Below, piece by piece: positions 30,661 through 41,089 of a stretch of DNA of 64,000 nt. Where the stretch lies: positions 1,050,001-1,114,000 of the forward strand of contig NC_065410.1 of NCBI RefSeq assembly GCF_024362695.1, read 5' to 3'. Numbering within the stretch: the stretch's first letter is position 1; every line of letters starts with the position of its first letter. The notes under the pieces were generated by a model, which saw only the letters and a list, made by a program, of their open reading frames with translations, made no database searches and was not told the DNA's origin. The translations under genes and the position numbers were made by a program. The DNA is from Pectinophora gossypiella. Taxonomy: Eukaryota; Arthropoda; Insecta; Lepidoptera; Gelechiidae.

Positions 30661-33600
30661 ATGTCTGTTTCTAACGGAGAGGAGGACGTAGCTGCAAAAC
30701 TAAGCAAACTTAAGTTAAACCGCGGCTATAATAAAGGTACGTTGACACGTTTTCATACCACATTATCCGACGTCAATAAGTTAAAAGATGTTCCGTTAGC
30801 CACGCTTGAAGAAAAGCGCAAAAAAGTGCTATTGACTTATGAACAATACGAAAATTATAATAGAGAAATAATCTTTCTAGATCCTAAAGAGGAAATGTCG
30901 GAAGATATCGCGACAACAGAGGACAAAATGTATTCCGTCCTCTCTATTTTGGATCGGGAAATTGCGTCCCGCAAGCAGGTTTTGCAGCCTCCGCCTCCGC
31001 CTCCTCCAGCTAAGAGATTGGTGAACCTACCAACTTTAGGGATTCCTATATTCGCAGGTAAATATTCCGAATATACACCATTTATTGAACTGTTCAAATC
31101 TGTAATTCACAATGATGCCACGCTTGACAATATACAAAAACTCCATTATTTGAGAAACTTTTTAAGCAGTGAACCACTTAAATTGATTCAAAACTTACCA
31201 CTCACCAGTGCCAGCTATGATGAAGCAATCAAAATGCTCGATGATAGGTACTGTCAGAAATTTCAGGTCATTAATGAACATGTAAATATTTTATTGGACT
31301 TGCCCCACATATCTCGTTCGACTCCCACCCAGCTTAGGGAATTTATTTGTCAAGTCAGACAACACTTGGCCGCAATCAAAAACATGAATACATGCGTTGA
31401 CAACTGGGATCCCATCCTAATTTGTATTTTGGTACGGAAATTAGATTCTTACACGGGAAGAGCCTACCACATGGAACGTGACACGTCTGCAGAGCCCACG
31501 GTTAAGGAGCTGCTGGCATTTTTAGAGAAGAGAGCGCTCGCAATGGAAAATGCTGAGCCTCCTGCGAAGCCCTCTACCAGCAACGCCTATGGTAACAGGC
31601 AGTCCAGATTGGCAGTCAACGTAGCAGCGGTGGGAAGCAAACCAGCATGCAATTACTGTAAGTACACAGAACATAAAATATTTTCATGCAGTAAATTTAA
31701 ACTTCTACCTATAGTAGACAGAATTAACTTTGTTAAAGAAAAAGAGCTGTGCAATACATGTTTAAATAAACACATGGGTAAATGTAGATACCATTTTAGA
31801 TGTGGTCAGTGCAAGCTAAACCACAACACACTGATCCATCTCGATTCAAAGACAGAGCCAGTCATTATGCTCTCAAGTAAAGTATCTAATGACATTTTAC
31901 TCCCCACAGCTCGCATCAAACTTATTGCCCAGGACCAGAGAGAGGTCCATGTAAAAGCAGTGCTAGATTCTGCCTCCCAAGCTTCCTTGGTGACAAGCAA
32001 GCTTGTGAAAGTCTTGGGATTGGCTCCTGTGCAGAATAGCACTCACATCATAGGAGTCACAGACAATAAAAGCAGTGTAAAATTTTCCATCCCATTAGAA
32101 ATACATTCATTGAAGTCTCCTTACAAAACATCCATCAACTGCCACGTAGTGGACACAATAACATGTCGCTTGCCTCAGCAGAAGATAGACACATCCAGGA
32201 TCAAAATACCTGCAGGAATAGAGCTGGCTGACGATGACTTTTTCCTACCATCTGATATACACATGCTGATTGGTGCCGACGTATTTTTTCAGATACTGGA
32301 GCTTCCGGCGAGCCAGCAGAGCGAGCCTCGGCCGAGCCACACGCTACTGCCGAGCCCGGCGGCGCTGCGGCCTGAGCCGTGCGCCTACGCGACATCTACC
32401 GCTCCGCCCGAGGATGGCCCGCGCATTTTAAACACTAAGTTTGGACATATAATTGGCGGTGCTTTACCAAGTCAGCATGAGGTAACAAAGCTTATATCGC
32501 TCTTATGCACGAAGTGTGACAACAATTTAAATGATACTATGGCAAACTTCTTCCAAACTGAGTCTGTACCTGAGGTATATAAGGAGCAACTTTCAGAACA
32601 TGACATTGTAGAAAATAACTTTCAAAGTACTATGAAATTGGAAAATAATAAATTCCAAGTGGACTTACCACTAAAGATTCCTATTTCTGATGTGAATGAA
32701 ACATTAGGTGAATCTTTCGATTTAGCTTTGTATAGGTTCTTAAGTCTTGAGAAAAAATTGAATAACAATAGTGTTTTACACTCAGAATATACTAAGTTCA
32801 TAAACGAATATGTAGAGCTGGGACACGGTCATTATATTAATTTGGATTCTTATAATTTGAGGCAGGATCCCGTATATTTTCTCCCACACCACGCGGTTAT
32901 AAACGAGAGCAGCAAAACCACTCGTACACGAGTAGTGTTCGACGCGTCTATGAACACGCGCAGTAAGGTTTCTCTCAACGACATTTTACTTAACGGCCCA
33001 GTCGTGCAAAGGGATCTCTTTGACATAGTCATTTTATATAGATTCGGAGATTATACATTTAATGCAGATATCAAACGTATGTTTAGGGGGGTCTTAGTAA
33101 ATCCTGAACACACCTCATTACAAAATATTTTATGGCGTGAAGACCCTTCCCAACCCATTAAATGTATACGATTAGATACCGTCACATATGGATTAAAATC
33201 GTCAAGTTATTTAGCGACTCGATGCTTACTAGAGCTTGCAAAACAGAATGAAACTAACTTACCTTTAGCCGCTTCCATAATTAAAAACTGTACCTATGTC
33301 GATGACGTCATGGTTTCGCATTCTAATTTGAATACATTACTTGAGGCAAAAATGCAACTAACACAATTGCTGGCTCTGGGTAGCTTCGAATTGCACAAGT
33401 GGTCATCCAACAACAAACAGGTGTTGTCAGATATTCCCACGAGGCTACAACAGTTGGATGATATAGAACTTCAAAAGGAAAATTATAATATAAAGGCGCT
33501 AGGTCTGTCTATAGACGTACAGGAAGATTGCTTTGTCATAACACCTCCCACAAACATGCATACACAAAACATCACAAAAAGAAATATCTTAAGCCATATT

Positions 33601-35901
33601 TCTCGATTTTATGACCCACTAGGCTTTGTTTGTCCGATTGTGGTGAAGGCGAAGGTCATTATGCAGCAGCTATGGCTTGAGAAGATGGAGTGGGACGCAT
33701 GTCCGCCTCAGCACATACATGACGAGTGGGTACAATTTTCTAATAACCTAGCTTCTATGGACACTATTAAATTAAAAAGAAACATACAGATTCCCTCAGA
33801 CGCTGAAGCTGTGCAGCTCATTGGATTCGCAGACGCCTCGAGTTCTACGGGCTACGGTTGCTGTGTATACCTACGAGTGGTTCACTCATCAGGTACAGTT
33901 GAAACATCCTTACTGTGTTCGAAATCACGCATCAATCCACGCACGAAACCGTTGACCGTTCCGAGGCTCGAACTCAACGCATGTCTGTTACTAGCAAAGT
34001 TAATAACCAGAGTGCATGAAACGCTCACAACGAAGATACGAGTAGACGATGTTTACCTATTTTCTGACTCGCAGATATCTTTAGCTTGGCTTAAAACGGA
34101 AGTCACAAAACTACAAGCGTATGTTTCGAACAGAGTGAGAGTAATCCAACAACTCACTAATAGATGGCGCTGGCTGTATGTGAATACTCAGGAGAACCCT
34201 GCAGACTTGGTGAGCAGAGGAGTGGACGATCCGCGAGTACTAGCTTCCAGCACACTGTGGTGGAACGGACCAGCCTTCCTTCAGCACAGGGAGTATTCAT
34301 TTAACAATAAAATACAGTCGCCTACAGAATTACCTGAATTGAAACCGCAAGCAGAAGACGCAGATCATGGCGCAGTTATCCTTTCTTGCACTTTAGATCA
34401 GTCGCAGGTACTCGACATGATGATACGTAACATTTCAGACATTAACAAAATGCAGCGTATCTTAGCATACATACTTAGATTTTGTCATAATAGTAAGCCG
34501 ACGAACACAAAAATAAAAACGAAATTTTTGTCGAGCAATGAATTGCAGAGGGCTCTGCTACTTTTAATTAAGCACGAGCAAACAGTCTATTATAACGAAG
34601 AAATAAAATGCTTATTGAAAGGCGATCATATTAAAGGCTCATTAAAACCTTTGCATCCATTTCTCGACGAGGAGGGCGTACTTAGAGTAGGAGGTAGACT
34701 ACACAACTCAGACATTCCATACACACAAAAACACCCTGCTATTTTGCCAAAGCAATCGCGACTAACGCAACTTATTATACGTCACGAGCATTTTCGATTG
34801 CTTCATGCAGGGCCCAAACTGCTATTAGCGCAGATAAATCAAAAATACTGGTTAGTAAACGGTATCAGAACGATTAAAAAAGTTATTCATAACTGTTTAG
34901 TTTGTTTCAGAATGAAAGCAAACACTGCAGGACAGCTCATGGGTTCCTTGCCAAAACAGCGTGTCACCGCTTCAAGGGCCTTTCAAGTTGTTGGAGTGGA
35001 CTTCGCTGGGCCGGTGCAGTTAAAAAATTCACGCATTAGGCGAGCAACTCTTAGTAAAGGTTACATCTGTGTATTCGTCTGCTTCACAACAAAAGCGGTT
35101 CATCTAGAACTAGCTTCAGACTTATCCACGGATACCTTTCTCGCCTGCTTTAAGAGATTTATTTCGCGTCGATCACTGCCCACCGAGGTCTTCTGCGACA
35201 ATGGGACCGCATTTGTAGGGGCAAGGAACAAATTAACTGACTTGTACAAGCTGCACGGCTCCGTTGACCACCAGACACAGGTGCAAGGGTTTGCGTCCCA
35301 ACAAGGAATAAAATTCCACTTTATTCCTGCATATTCACCGGTGTTCGCTGGTCTAGCGGAGGCTGCAGTCAAAAGTTCTAAATATCACTTAAAAAGAACA
35401 ATAGAAAAAGATATACTTACTTACGAACAATTGAATACGGTTTTATCTCAAATTGAAGCCATTTTAAACTCGCGACCCATCATGCCGATTTCATCCTCGG
35501 ACATTGCAGATTTTAGTTACTTAACACCAGGACATTTTTTAGTAGGAGGTCCACTTGTGTCCTACCCTGAACCTGACATAACGGAGGTTCCTGCTAATAG
35601 GCTCAAATTTTGGACTTTGGTTGAGAACATGAAACAATGTTTTTGGAAAGCGTGGCACAAACAATACTTAAACATATTGCAAAGTCGACCAAAATGGCGC
35701 GATAGTTTGCCTAACATAACAGTAGGTTCATTAGTTATAATGCGCGAGCCAAATTCAGCTCCTCTGTACTGGTCTATGGCTAGAGTGACTCAGATTTTCC
35801 CAGGCGGAGACGGTAAGGTCCGAGCCTTAGAGTTAAAAACGTCCAATGGCAAGACGTATACTCGATCGTTATCGAGCGTTTGTATTTTACCTTTAGAATA
35901 A
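30661..35901 (+). CDS. Gag-Pol polyprotein, BEL/Pao
   Basis: A single polyprotein of 1746 residues that would form particles, copy RNA into DNA and integrate it. The first ATG in frame is 30661; the open frame extends upstream only through a TTG at 30631, so 30661 is preferred. Visible domains: a Gag-like DUF1759-type region (about 125-260); a CX2CX4HX4C zinc knuckle (330-343) and further Cys/His clusters (364-393); an aspartic protease with LDSASQ (D436), having Ala where Gly is commoner; reverse transcriptase with DIKRMF (D803) and YVDD (879-882); RNase H with GFADAS (D1058) and FSDSQ (D1136); integrase with HHCC residues H1377, H1382, C1412, C1415 and catalytic D1447, D1513, E1567; and a DUF5641-type C-terminus from about 1640. 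No internal stop or frameshift was seen. Gag and Pol are fused without a shift, as is usual in BEL/Pao. Function is inferred from the motifs. Confidence 0.95.
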   Translation: MSVSNGEEDVAAKLSKLKLNRGYNKGTLTRFHTTLSDVNKLKDVPLATLEEKRKKVLLTYEQYENYNREIIFLDPKEEMSEDIATTEDKMYSVLSILDREIASRKQVLQPPPPPPPAKRLVNLPTLGIPIFAGKYSEYTPFIELFKSVIHNDATLDNIQKLHYLRNFLSSEPLKLIQNLPLTSASYDEAIKMLDDRYCQKFQVINEHVNILLDLPHISRSTPTQLREFICQVRQHLAAIKNMNTCVDNWDPILICILVRKLDSYTGRAYHMERDTSAEPTVKELLAFLEKRALAMENAEPPAKPSTSNAYGNRQSRLAVNVAAVGSKPACNYCKYTEHKIFSCSKFKLLPIVDRINFVKEKELCNTCLNKHMGKCRYHFRCGQCKLNHNTLIHLDSKTEPVIMLSSKVSNDILLPTARIKLIAQDQREVHVKAVLDSASQASLVTSKLVKVLGLAPVQNSTHIIGVTDNKSSVKFSIPLEIHSLKSPYKTSINCHVVDTITCRLPQQKIDTSRIKIPAGIELADDDFFLPSDIHMLIGADVFFQILELPASQQSEPRPSHTLLPSPAALRPEPCAYATSTAPPEDGPRILNTKFGHIIGGALPSQHEVTKLISLLCTKCDNNLNDTMANFFQTESVPEVYKEQLSEHDIVENNFQSTMKLENNKFQVDLPLKIPISDVNETLGESFDLALYRFLSLEKKLNNNSVLHSEYTKFINEYVELGHGHYINLDSYNLRQDPVYFLPHHAVINESSKTTRTRVVFDASMNTRSKVSLNDILLNGPVVQRDLFDIVILYRFGDYTFNADIKRMFRGVLVNPEHTSLQNILWREDPSQPIKCIRLDTVTYGLKSSSYLATRCLLELAKQNETNLPLAASIIKNCTYVDDVMVSHSNLNTLLEAKMQLTQLLALGSFELHKWSSNNKQVLSDIPTRLQQLDDIELQKENYNIKALGLSIDVQEDCFVITPPTNMHTQNITKRNILSHISRFYDPLGFVCPIVVKAKVIMQQLWLEKMEWDACPPQHIHDEWVQFSNNLASMDTIKLKRNIQIPSDAEAVQLIGFADASSSTGYGCCVYLRVVHSSGTVETSLLCSKSRINPRTKPLTVPRLELNACLLLAKLITRVHETLTTKIRVDDVYLFSDSQISLAWLKTEVTKLQAYVSNRVRVIQQLTNRWRWLYVNTQENPADLVSRGVDDPRVLASSTLWWNGPAFLQHREYSFNNKIQSPTELPELKPQAEDADHGAVILSCTLDQSQVLDMMIRNISDINKMQRILAYILRFCHNSKPTNTKIKTKFLSSNELQRALLLLIKHEQTVYYNEEIKCLLKGDHIKGSLKPLHPFLDEEGVLRVGGRLHNSDIPYTQKHPAILPKQSRLTQLIIRHEHFRLLHAGPKLLLAQINQKYWLVNGIRTIKKVIHNCLVCFRMKANTAGQLMGSLPKQRVTASRAFQVVGVDFAGPVQLKNSRIRRATLSKGYICVFVCFTTKAVHLELASDLSTDTFLACFKRFISRRSLPTEVFCDNGTAFVGARNKLTDLYKLHGSVDHQTQVQGFASQQGIKFHFIPAYSPVFAGLAEAAVKSSKYHLKRTIEKDILTYEQLNTVLSQIEAILNSRPIMPISSSDIADFSYLTPGHFLVGGPLVSYPEPDITEVPANRLKFWTLVENMKQCFWKAWHKQYLNILQSRPKWRDSLPNITVGSLVIMREPNSAPLYWSMARVTQIFPGGDGKVRALELKTSNGKTYTRSLSSVCILPLE

Positions 35902-36321
35902 GTTTTATTATTTACATAAGATAGCATAAAACACTTTTCTCTTTTTTTGTGTGATGTATCCTAAGATAGGTTTATTCTATAAGAGTTAATTATTATACTA
36001 TTATTACCATATACATTCATATACCTAATTGTAAAATGTTGAATTAGTTATTTCACATATATGTTAAGCTTGCTTATTAGAGTAAAAAGTAAAAAAATAT
36101 ATCACGTTTCCTACAATTTCATTGAATTTATAAGCTATATTGTTATTACTATAAAAACAAAGTTAAGATTTGCAAGTTTAATTTAATTACTGTGTTAGTT
36201 GATGATATGATATACCCGACTTGTAATATTATTTCGCAGCCATGAGTTATTCATTTGATTTCTTGAGGATAGAATAAGTTGTATTGTATTCTTTTAGTTT
36301 AAATTCTCTCAGGCCGCAGCA
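35902..36321 (+). other. BEL/Pao 3' untranslated region and polypurine-type tract
   Basis: 420 bp between the stop and the right LTR, AT-rich, without a frame. The last bases before the LTR, ctcaggccgcagca, occupy the position of the plus-strand primer. They are only moderately purine-rich, as I recall for other BEL elements. Confidence 0.6.
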
Positions 36322-36520
36322 TGTTGGCATCCCCAACAAAATTATATTTTTAATATTTAAGTATGGCAATACTTGCCTTCGAATCTCGAAACTAACGTGT
36401 ACTTATCGTGTGTTAAACATTTTATAATATAAATTAATAAAAGTGCAGTCAACATTGTCCAGCTGTGTTATTCCCATACCTACCATCAAGCAGAGCATCG
36501 ACCACATCTAGATGCCCACA
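36322..36520 (+). repeat. Right LTR of BEL/Pao element
   Basis: 199 bp, identical to the left LTR except T at 36403. Followed directly by the GTAGG duplication. Confidence 0.95.
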
Positions 36521-36559
36521 GTAGGTATGTCTATCTGTAGTATTATACACTGCATGTCT

Positions 36560-36682
36560 CCTTATCATGTAGGTCAGCTGGAAGAAATCTCTTTTTTAGA
36601 GATAAGCTTACCTGTACTGTCTGATTTCTTTGTGTGTTTCTTTCTGTGTTCTATTGTGTACAAATAAATAAATAAATAATAA
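36560..36682 (+). mobile_element. LINE-H-like 3' tail
   Basis: Contains agctggaagaaatctctttt, a tagagataagcttacctgt block and an acaaataaataaataaata tail. It is a divergent relative of the LINE-H ends and lies just downstream of the BEL element. Confidence 0.5.
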
Positions 36683-36778
36683 AACCCGCAAATAATAGCT
36701 GTACAAAATAAGCCCTTTCGAAAAATGAAACTTTTTGGTCCGCACTCTATGTCACCTAGAGGCCGCCACATTGAATAT

Positions 36779-36832
36779 AACGTGACGTCACATAGCCTAT
36801 AACAACCGGACAATCAAGACGCTTCTAGTGAC
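36779..36832. repeat. Inverted partner of 40405-40456
   Basis: The phrase ggacaatcaagacgcttcta with gtgacatt is the reverse complement of tagaagcatcttgattgtcc at 40405-40456. These are two short copies of an unknown repeat, in inverted orientation 3.6 kb apart. Confidence 0.5.
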
Positions 36833-37081
36833 ATTTTATTTATAGAATTCTGACAGGTGGTATAGAAGTTAGGTTGAGCAAACGTGCTTGCATATACACA
36901 TACATAAATAAATACATAGCGGTAAAGTAAAACACATAACCCTCCTTTTAGCTTTGCCGCAGTCGGATGAAAACAGTATTTTCTTACACAGTAGCAGCTG
37001 GATAATTGCACTAGTTTTCCAAACCTGTAGTCGGCAGAGCCATACAGAAAACAACACTTGGTGTAAGAATGGATATGATGG

Positions 37082-37268
37082 ACGGTGTGAATGATTCCGT
37101 GTTTCAGAAGACACGTTAAGCCGTTGCTCCCGGCCATTAGCCGTAAAACATCTCCACCAACCCGCAGTGGAGCAGTGTGGTGGAGCATGCTCCATACCCC
37201 TTCCGGTAGATTGAGGGGAGGCCTGCGCCCAGCAGTGGGACTTATATAGACTGTTTATGTTTATATAA
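37082..37268 (+). repeat. SINE-3, 3' two-thirds
   Basis: Contains ttccgtgtttcagaagacac, the central block in mutated form, ccaacccgcagtggagcagt and the tail gtgggacttatatagactgt. The tRNA-like head is missing. The 124- and 143-residue minus frames over this region are shadows. Confidence 0.7.
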
Positions 37269-37320
37269 TTATGTTTATGTGAAATTATAAAAAAAAACAA
37301 TAAGTACTTACCTAAAGAAT

Positions 37321-37492
37321 TGTACAGTCATGAGCAATATAATTAATGTATCCACTTTTAGAACCCTGTCGTTTAAACTGTACACTGTACTTTACACTTA
37401 AAGTACATAGTATTATTCTATATTCTATGCTTAAACTTCAATTTGTCAAAAAAGTTAATGTGACATGGTAGCAAAATCCTCTTGTGACCGTA
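37321..37492. mobile_element. MITE-5, copy 1
   Basis: Left end tgtacagtcatgagcaatat and right end cttgtgaccgta are inverted. The interior contains caatttgtcaaaaaagttaa and tgacatggta. It differs from 55217-55375 by an inserted AT-rich stretch near 37375-37430. Confidence 0.65.
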
Positions 37493-37752
37493 GAAAACAT
37501 ACATCGATCTCTTCTCTTGTCTAATATGTTTAGAACAAGTTTTATTATTGAAAAGTTGGTGAATGTGTCTGAACTATTTTCGCCCCCGGAAAGTTGGAAG
37601 CGATTGCCCGGGTTGACACTAATCCCTCGAGACAGACATCGGTCCTAACGTTTTGTTATCAGCCCTAACATTATGGAAAATTTGTGCGCAACCGACAATA
37701 TCGAAGGGGCCTATTGAAGGCGATTTAGATCTTGAATTCTTATTAGAGTATA

Positions 37753-38186
37753 CAGAGTGTTGACATCGTAACGTAAACTTTGAGGCGTGACTCAGACTAT
37801 GATTCTGAGTTGATATCAAGTGGAACTTTCCGTCGCAAAAGTACAATAAATAATAAAAAAATTAATAAAAATAGTTTATTTCTTAACCTGTTACATTTTA
37901 ACAAATATTTTTTGGTTACTCCTTTTAAGTAAAAAATATACCTGTAGTAGGAGTATCCGCTCTTCCAACAGACATTATGTAATACCAGGTTTGACGAAAT
38001 GAAAAATGAAAAATAGGAAAAAAAATAAGTATAAGAAATATAAGAAAAATAAAATAAGTACAAAACAAAAAATAATCAAAAAATTTTTTTATGAATTTTC
38101 CGACAGGGAATTCCACTTGATATCAACTCAGAATCATGGTTTAAATCATCCCCCTCAGTATTCGTTACGGAGTCACTGACACCCTG
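37753..38186. mobile_element. MITE-3, complete
   Basis: Inverted ends of about 95 bp. The left begins cagagtgttgacatcgtaac and the right is the complement of cagggtgtcagtgactccgt, with tgattctgagttgatatcaa further in on both arms. TATA flanks both sides (37749-37752 and 38187-38190). The interior is AT-rich with no transposase. Fragments lie at 3543-3612, 45199-45270 and 56950-57010. Confidence 0.8.
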
Positions 38187-38206
38187 TATACCTACTGACG
38201 GTCAGC

Positions 38207-38257
38207 GCTAAGCATAAACTCACGACTATATCCCAATTGGGATAGTCAGAGTACACG
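38207..38257 (-). repeat. SINE-2 3' end fragment
   Basis: The phrase ctcacgactatatcccaatt, then gggatagtcagag, is the complement of the SINE-2 3' end. Confidence 0.6.
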
Positions 38258-38432
38258 ATAACCCGAAAGCAAGATGATCCGTGCTTCGGAGGGCATGTCA
38301 AGCAGTCGGTCCCGACTTCTATATACTTAAGTATGTAGTCGTTACCTGAACCATCTCAGGGGCCTCAATAGTAACGCTGACACGAGAGCTGTTGCGGTCA
38401 CTGATTTCACAACCCACACAATAGAAGAAGAA
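38258..38432 (+). repeat. SINE-1, 5'-truncated
   Basis: Starts in the body (cgaaagcaagatgatccgtg), retains a mutated central block and ends cacacaatagaagaagaa. It lacks the head. Confidence 0.65.
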
Positions 38433-38445
38433 TATACAATTGAAA

Positions 38446-38660
38446 TAATCAAATCTCACGGCTGTATGCCAATGGTGCAGTCAGAGTTAGATCCATCCCA
38501 AGATGAACTAAGTATCCACACCTCACCGCGCTTTCTGTTAGACCAACGTGATAGGTGGTGAGCCGTATCATCGTCTATAATGACCGAGCCAACTGTGTTA
38601 GTGAAAATTAAAAACTCATTGGTGCAAATCCGGTACCAGGGTTGGAACCCCTAAGCCAAA
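38446..38660 (-). repeat. SINE-2, minus strand
   Basis: Contains gccaatggtgcagtcagagt, tctgttagaccaacgtgata, gtgagccgtatcatcgtcta and aactcattggtgcaaatccg, ending in a mutated head (agggttggaacccctaag). Nearly full length but old. Confidence 0.7.
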
Positions 38661-39019
38661 CCTCTGCTTTGTTATGAAAATTATCGAAGTAAAACAGTTT
38701 ACAGTGTACAGAACCCTATCGCATTACCATACTTGATATTCATTGCGTCTTTTTGTTACAATATATTTAATAAGTGAATGCGACATAGTTCTAAAATATG
38801 TATAAATACTATTTTCTGTGACCGTACCAGACTTTTTAGTGGAGGAAAGAGTGTGTCAGGACCGAAGCAAATAGAATTCCATAGTATCTGCTTACTCCGG
38901 TGGGAAAGAGGCGTGAATATGTATTGTGGTGAATATCAGTGACATAACCCCTGACGGCTTGTGACTCTTCGGCTTCAGCTTACGTAGATATGAATATTAT
39001 GACGTCATTGTATATTTCC
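38661..39019. other. Unassigned noncoding DNA
   Basis: No frame of note. About 38697-38720 there is a weak resemblance to the interior of MITE-5 (gtgtacagaaccctatcgca). Confidence 0.3.
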
Positions 39020-39027
39020 TACATTTC

Positions 39028-39265
39028 AGAAATCAGAATTTAACGTAATTATCATGGATAAACTTGTTGAAGGTCAATGTAACATTTTTGAATTTACGTC
39101 ATTTCGCAAGGTGTTATGGCTGAGGAGAAGAAATGACAAGAAACTGCAACAGCAACACATCTTTTAAATCAATGAGGGTACATTACAAGTTATTTAATAA
39201 CTAAAGGGACTCATTCAATACAAGACATTTTTACCATTTAGGTAATCATTAATTTGTAATAAGAT
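39028..39265 (-). repeat. Repeat R2, minus strand
   Basis: Contains aaatcagaatttaacgtaat, cgcaaggtgttatggctgag and gacaagaaactgcaacagca, matching 26937-27218 on the opposite strand. Confidence 0.65.
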
Positions 39266-39817
39266 TTTTTTACATAAAATAAGCTTCACATGATTTTTCA
39301 TTCTCTTTGATCTCTCTATCGGCCCTTTCACCATTTTTGTCTATCTATCTCTATCTGTTACTAAAAGTAGCTGTCAATGTAGCGATTAATACCCAGAGGG
39401 ATATTAACTCCCGGCGATTTGTCACTCTTTATCACTTCCAAAACACTAGGCACTAACAGTTCTCGGTGTGCTCATACATGATACCGTATGTTAATAACAA
39501 TATAGTACACTTAGCTATACTACACACATAACAATAAAATGGGGGAAATAACTGCTTACGACGTTGATAATATCCTCTTCGCATGGTGAAATATCTATAT
39601 TTATTTACCCGACTGCGACGAAGCAAAAGGAAGGGATATGTGTTTGACCTCTATGTATACTATACATGTATGTGTGTATGCACGTCTGTTCCAACCTAAC
39701 TTCTAAACCATCTGTCAGAATTTAACAAATCAAAAAAAAAATAAAGAAAGCTTTTATTATCAGGATATAAAGAAAGAAGGCGAATGTTTGAGGTAGGATA
39801 CAATATCATCATCATCA

Positions 39818-40096
39818 GCCCATTAACGTCCCCACTGCTGGGACACGGGCCTTTCCTATGGATGGGTAGGGAGATCGGGCCTTAAACCATCACGCGGGCC
39901 CAGTGCGGATTGATGGTTATTAACGACTGCTAAAGCAGCCGGGACCAACGGCTTAACGTGCCTTCCGAAGCACGAAGGAGCTCGAGATGAAAACTTTTTT
40001 TTTGTGGTCACCCATCCAATGACCGGCCTTTGCGAAAGTTGCTTTACTTCAACGATCGCAGACCGAGCGCGTTAACCGCTGCGCCACCGAGGTCCA
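39818..40096 (-). repeat. SINE-5, full length, 21-bp duplication
   Basis: Flanked by the 21-bp repeat at 39797-39817 and 40097-40117 (gatacaatatcatcatcatc plus a). On the minus strand it has a tRNA-like start (cggtggcgcagcggttaacg). A 5S-rRNA-like part follows (complement of 40006-40052; agtaaagcaactttcgc and ggatgggtgaccac). Then come a T-run-derived spacer, the central block, and a body ending in the gtcccagcagtggggacgtt tail. The integration site is the (ATC)n tail of an older LINE. Confidence 0.88.
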
Positions 40097-40117
40097 GATA
40101 CAATATCATCATCATCA

Positions 40118-40303
40118 ATTTAAGAGCCACGCTCTTGTCGGTGTAGCATTTTCCATTCCAGTCTATCAAAGGCCAATTCCTTGACTTCCCTATAAGACAC
40201 GACGTTAACCTTTTCTTTAATCTGTTCCATGTAACCTCTTCTTGATCAAAGCTAGAAGCTAACTAGCTTTTTTGTTCAAGTTAGAGGGAAAGAGAGGAAG
40301 GGG
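40118..40303 (-). mobile_element. LINE-C 3' end with 12-bp duplication
   Basis: The minus strand reads a GRGRP-type coding end near 40300-40270, then a 3' UTR ending caagagcgtggctcttaaat and an ATG/ATC tail. The duplication aggatacaatat is seen at 39795-39806 and 40304-40315. The left copy is now separated by the SINE-5 insertion. Related to 23068-23240. Confidence 0.7.
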
Positions 40304-40458
40304 AGGATACAATATGAGATATACGAAATGAACAGAGGTTCCCAAACTAGGCGGAGCCTGTATCTTGGGAAACCGTGGACCATGGAGTAGATTGATGCAA
40401 ATTGAGGTGTCACTAGAAGCATCTTGATTGTCCGGTGGTTGATAACTATGTGACGAGC

Positions 40459-40680
40459 GGAAAAATCACACTCTAAAAAATATGAAACAAAGAAATTAGC
40501 ATGTTTTTCTGAAATTCTTCTGAAGAGTGATGTTTAGAAGATAGCCATGGTCGTACGCCAATTTGTCTTAAGAGTGTGCTTACCACAGCATACGATCTTC
40601 TAAACATCACTAAGTACTCGGAAGAATTTACGAAGCATACCTATTTTCTTGTTTCATACTTTTTAGAGCGTGATTTTTCC
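40459..40680. mobile_element. MITE-2, complete foldback
   Basis: Almost the whole 222-bp element is two inverted arms. The left reads ggaaaaatcacactctaaaa and gtgatgtttagaagat; the right is the complement of ggaaaaatcacgctctaaaa with the same inner block. There is no coding sequence. A relic is at 29172-29410. Confidence 0.8.
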
Positions 40681-41089
40681 TCAGGGCGCGTAGGGTTTTA
40701 ATTTTTTTTTTACTTTTTTTGAGCATAATGAGAGTGTTTTCTGAGCGGTCGGACTTCTCACTTCTTCGGTGATGGATGCAGCTTACAGCGTGCAACATAC
40801 AGCGTGCATAATAAATTTTGATTAATTGTATTATATTAATAAGTTCTAACATACTAACACCAGTATTTAAGTGATTTTGTTCTAACACACCGGGTATTAT
40901 GATCCGAAATAAATAACACAAAATAACAATGAAAAAGAATGAAATCACAGCTGGTATCTGTAGTAGAGTTTGTAACTTTTGATTTGTATCAAACCGTACG
41001 ATCGCCTAGCAACGCCCTTTCTTTATTAGTTCCTGGTACGAACCGACACTTGTAGGGTGAGTGGTTAGTTGTGGACTCACATTTTTGAA

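Larger units (their letters stand above)
29711..36520 (+). mobile_element. Complete BEL/Pao LTR retrotransposon
   Basis: A 6810-bp element bounded by two 199-bp LTRs. GTAGG is duplicated at 29706-29710 and 36521-36525, and the termini are TG...CA. The LTRs differ only at 29792 (C) versus 36403 (T). A single Gag-Pol frame (30661-35901) has the domain order protease, RT, RNase H, integrase that is typical of BEL/Pao. No envelope-like frame follows. The near-identical LTRs and intact frame point to a recent insertion. It may be competent for transposition, but this is inferred from sequence only. Confidence 0.96.

Noticed and set aside
36814..37300. Minus-strand frames of 124 and 143 codons
   Set aside because: They run across SINE-3 sequence and its flanks in two frames at once. 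Similar frames occur in other SINE copies without conservation.
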